A stretch of DNA of 6,831 nucleotides from Acidimicrobiales bacterium (GTDB lineage Bacteria; Actinomycetota; Acidimicrobiia; Acidimicrobiales; Poriferisodalaceae), in assembly GCA_020439485.1 (NCBI GenBank), contig JAGQSP010000185.1, positions 1-6,831 on the forward strand, given 5' to 3'. Positions 5,537 through 6,831 of the stretch are shown here, piece after piece. Both the position numbers and the translations under genes were made by a program. The stretch's first letter is position 1. Each line of letters opens with the position of its first letter. Below the pieces are notes generated by a model that made no database searches, was not told where the DNA came from, and saw only the letters and a list, made by a program, of their open reading frames with translations.

Positions 5537-6831
5537 GTGGGATTCAATCTGCACAGGCGCCGCGTGTCGGGGATTCTGGTGGTCCTGTTGGTGGTGACGG
5601 GGGTGTCGACTGTAGGGCCTGCACAGCCAGCGCAGGCAGCCGTGTCTGTGGTACCCGAGTCTGCAAGCATCGATCTGGGAGCGGGCTGGGGTTCGCTGAT
5701 CGGTGGAGGCACGCGAGTCGACAACGTCGGTGATCCAGTCACTTTCGGGACGGTCTCGGTCACCGCGGGCTTTGTCATTTCCTATGACACTTGCTCGGGC
5801 GAATCCCTGGCCTCTGGTGGCTCTTGCTGGGTGAGCGCATCCCCGGCCGACCAGGCCATCGGCCGTAGGACTGGAACTATCAGCATCCACGATGATGGCG
5901 GTGCCGTGGTTGCCTCCATCGCCGTTCAGGCAACGCTGTTCGATGGCGTCGTTGCGTTCGGAGGCACCGGGGGCTACGTCGATCGCGGTGAGTCCTTCCA
6001 CTTCAACCGAGACAACTCGACTCTCACCATCACGGACTCGTTCGGGTCGCTCATCTTCCACGGCTGGCAGGCCGGGCCCATGACCGGCAGCGTTTCGATA
6101 TCGGAGCCCGATCTGCAGCTCTTCGATCCGGACACCCGCTACGAGGGCACAGGACTGACCGGCAATGCGGGCCTGCGGGTGAGCGTCGATGGTCGTGGTT
6201 GCCAGCAGGAGGGAGGCACGATCGACATCGACGAAGTCGAGTACGAGCTGGACGGGAGTCTGCGACGTATGCTCGCCTCCTTCAGCGCCCCATGCGGCGG
6301 AGGCGAAGAGGTCACTGCCGGCATCATCGCCGTCTCCTCGACACCGTTTACCCGCGGCCTGTGGATGCCTCCAGCCCAACGTTTGGCAGCTTTCGCTGGG
6401 CCAACCGAGGGGGTTCCCTTGTTCGCGACGAACCTCGCCGCTGTCGCGTCGGGCCCGGTAGTTGCCGATACCACCTCGATAGGGCCACACCAGGTGTTGG
6501 CGGATGGATGCTCGGGAGTTTCGCTCGCGTCGTTCGAGCCGTGCGAGATACGCATCGGACCCGGTGCTGCGCCCGGGACAGGCCTAACCGGCGTCTTGGG
6601 CGTGTCCGACGGTGGCAGCACAGCGCAATCACTGGTGGACTCCGACCGCAACACCGTCACCTACGCAACAACGCTCCAGTTCGCGGGCCCCGACGGCACC
6701 GTGACAACACGGAACGTGACCACGCACCTCGTCGACGATGTGTCGATTCACAGTTTCGACAACGCAGCAGTCGAACTGCGCGTCGACGGTAGGACTGTGT
6801 TAGAGATCGCCGCACCTACCGGGCAGTCCCT
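5537..6831 (+). CDS. Second secreted ASH-module protein, paralogue of the upstream gene (3' partial)
   Basis: The frame is open from GTG 5537 to the window end (431 complete codons) with no stop. Residues 1-34 form a signal peptide: HRRR, a hydrophobic core (ILVVLLVVTGV), then cleavage after AQA. The mature part starts with an ASH-like Ig domain (about 36-135; cysteines 86 and 97). The unnamed beta-rich module follows (about 138-268; cysteines 222 and 253). A second ASH-like domain (about 305-400; cysteines 325 and 336) comes next, then what looks like the start of another module. The order and cysteine spacing copy those of the gene 97 nt upstream, so the two are tandem paralogues, though by eye their sequence identity is low. 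There is no ATG start. Whether this protein also ends in propeller repeats cannot be seen. It is likely exported and non-enzymatic; its function is unknown. Confidence 0.85.
   Translation, partial: MGFNLHRRRVSGILVVLLVVTGVSTVGPAQPAQAAVSVVPESASIDLGAGWGSLIGGGTRVDNVGDPVTFGTVSVTAGFVISYDTCSGESLASGGSCWVSASPADQAIGRRTGTISIHDDGGAVVASIAVQATLFDGVVAFGGTGGYVDRGESFHFNRDNSTLTITDSFGSLIFHGWQAGPMTGSVSISEPDLQLFDPDTRYEGTGLTGNAGLRVSVDGRGCQQEGGTIDIDEVEYELDGSLRRMLASFSAPCGGGEEVTAGIIAVSSTPFTRGLWMPPAQRLAAFAGPTEGVPLFATNLAAVASGPVVADTTSIGPHQVLADGCSGVSLASFEPCEIRIGPGAAPGTGLTGVLGVSDGGSTAQSLVDSDRNTVTYATTLQFAGPDGTVTTRNVTTHLVDDVSIHSFDNAAVELRVDGRTVLEIAAPTGQS

Noticed and set aside
5360..6490. Long minus-strand open frame of 376 codons
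   Set aside because: It lies antisense to the end of the first secreted protein and most of the second. Its translation is Arg/Gly/His-rich with no domain character, as expected for the complement of GC-rich genes, while the plus-strand frame has signal peptides and conserved modules.
6199..6792. Plus-strand 197-codon frame rich in Arg and His
   Set aside because: It is out of frame with the second secreted protein, which shows conserved cysteines and beta-sandwich pattern through the same region.

Overview
The window looks like a piece of a high-GC actinobacterial chromosome, probably Acidimicrobiia (Ilumatobacter-like). This is inferred from the codon use, the GTG starts, the long antisense ORFs typical of GC-rich DNA, and a secreted protein ending in 'GYWMVAADGGVFAF'-type repeats, which I associate with that group. 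No rRNA, tRNA, CRISPR array, IS element or phage gene was seen.

Layout. (1) 1-1719 (+): a polytopic membrane protein of the GT-C glycosyltransferase type, with its N-terminus outside the window. (2) 1741-2220 (-): a GtrA-family four-helix membrane protein, convergent with gene 1 and 21 nt from it. (3) 2221-2648 (-): no intact gene, but two recognisable gene remnants. A piece of an FtsX-like ABC transporter permease (about 2371-2648) is joined, in another frame, to the last 29 codons of a paralogue of gene 4 (2221-2307). The stop codon of that tail directly abuts the GTG start of the GtrA gene. (4) 2649-2862: intergenic DNA with two inverted repeats and a ribosome binding site. (5) 2863-5439 (+): a large secreted protein with a signal peptide, five beta-sandwich modules and six C-terminal propeller-type repeats. 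(6) 5537 to the window end (+): a second secreted protein with the same module order, cut by the window edge.

How the genes relate. Genes 1 and 2 belong to the lipid-linked sugar side of envelope biogenesis: GT-C enzymes use polyprenyl-phosphate sugars, and GtrA proteins are associated with moving them across the membrane. The two secreted proteins are tandem paralogues and could be surface or matrix components. A link between the two groups is only suggested by proximity.

The most notable points are the strict cysteine-pair architecture shared by the two secreted proteins, an unnamed module seen three times, and the decayed third paralogue on the opposite strand. Together they suggest a locally expanding and decaying family of secreted repeat proteins. 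I did not find a convincing new enzymatic or defence system.
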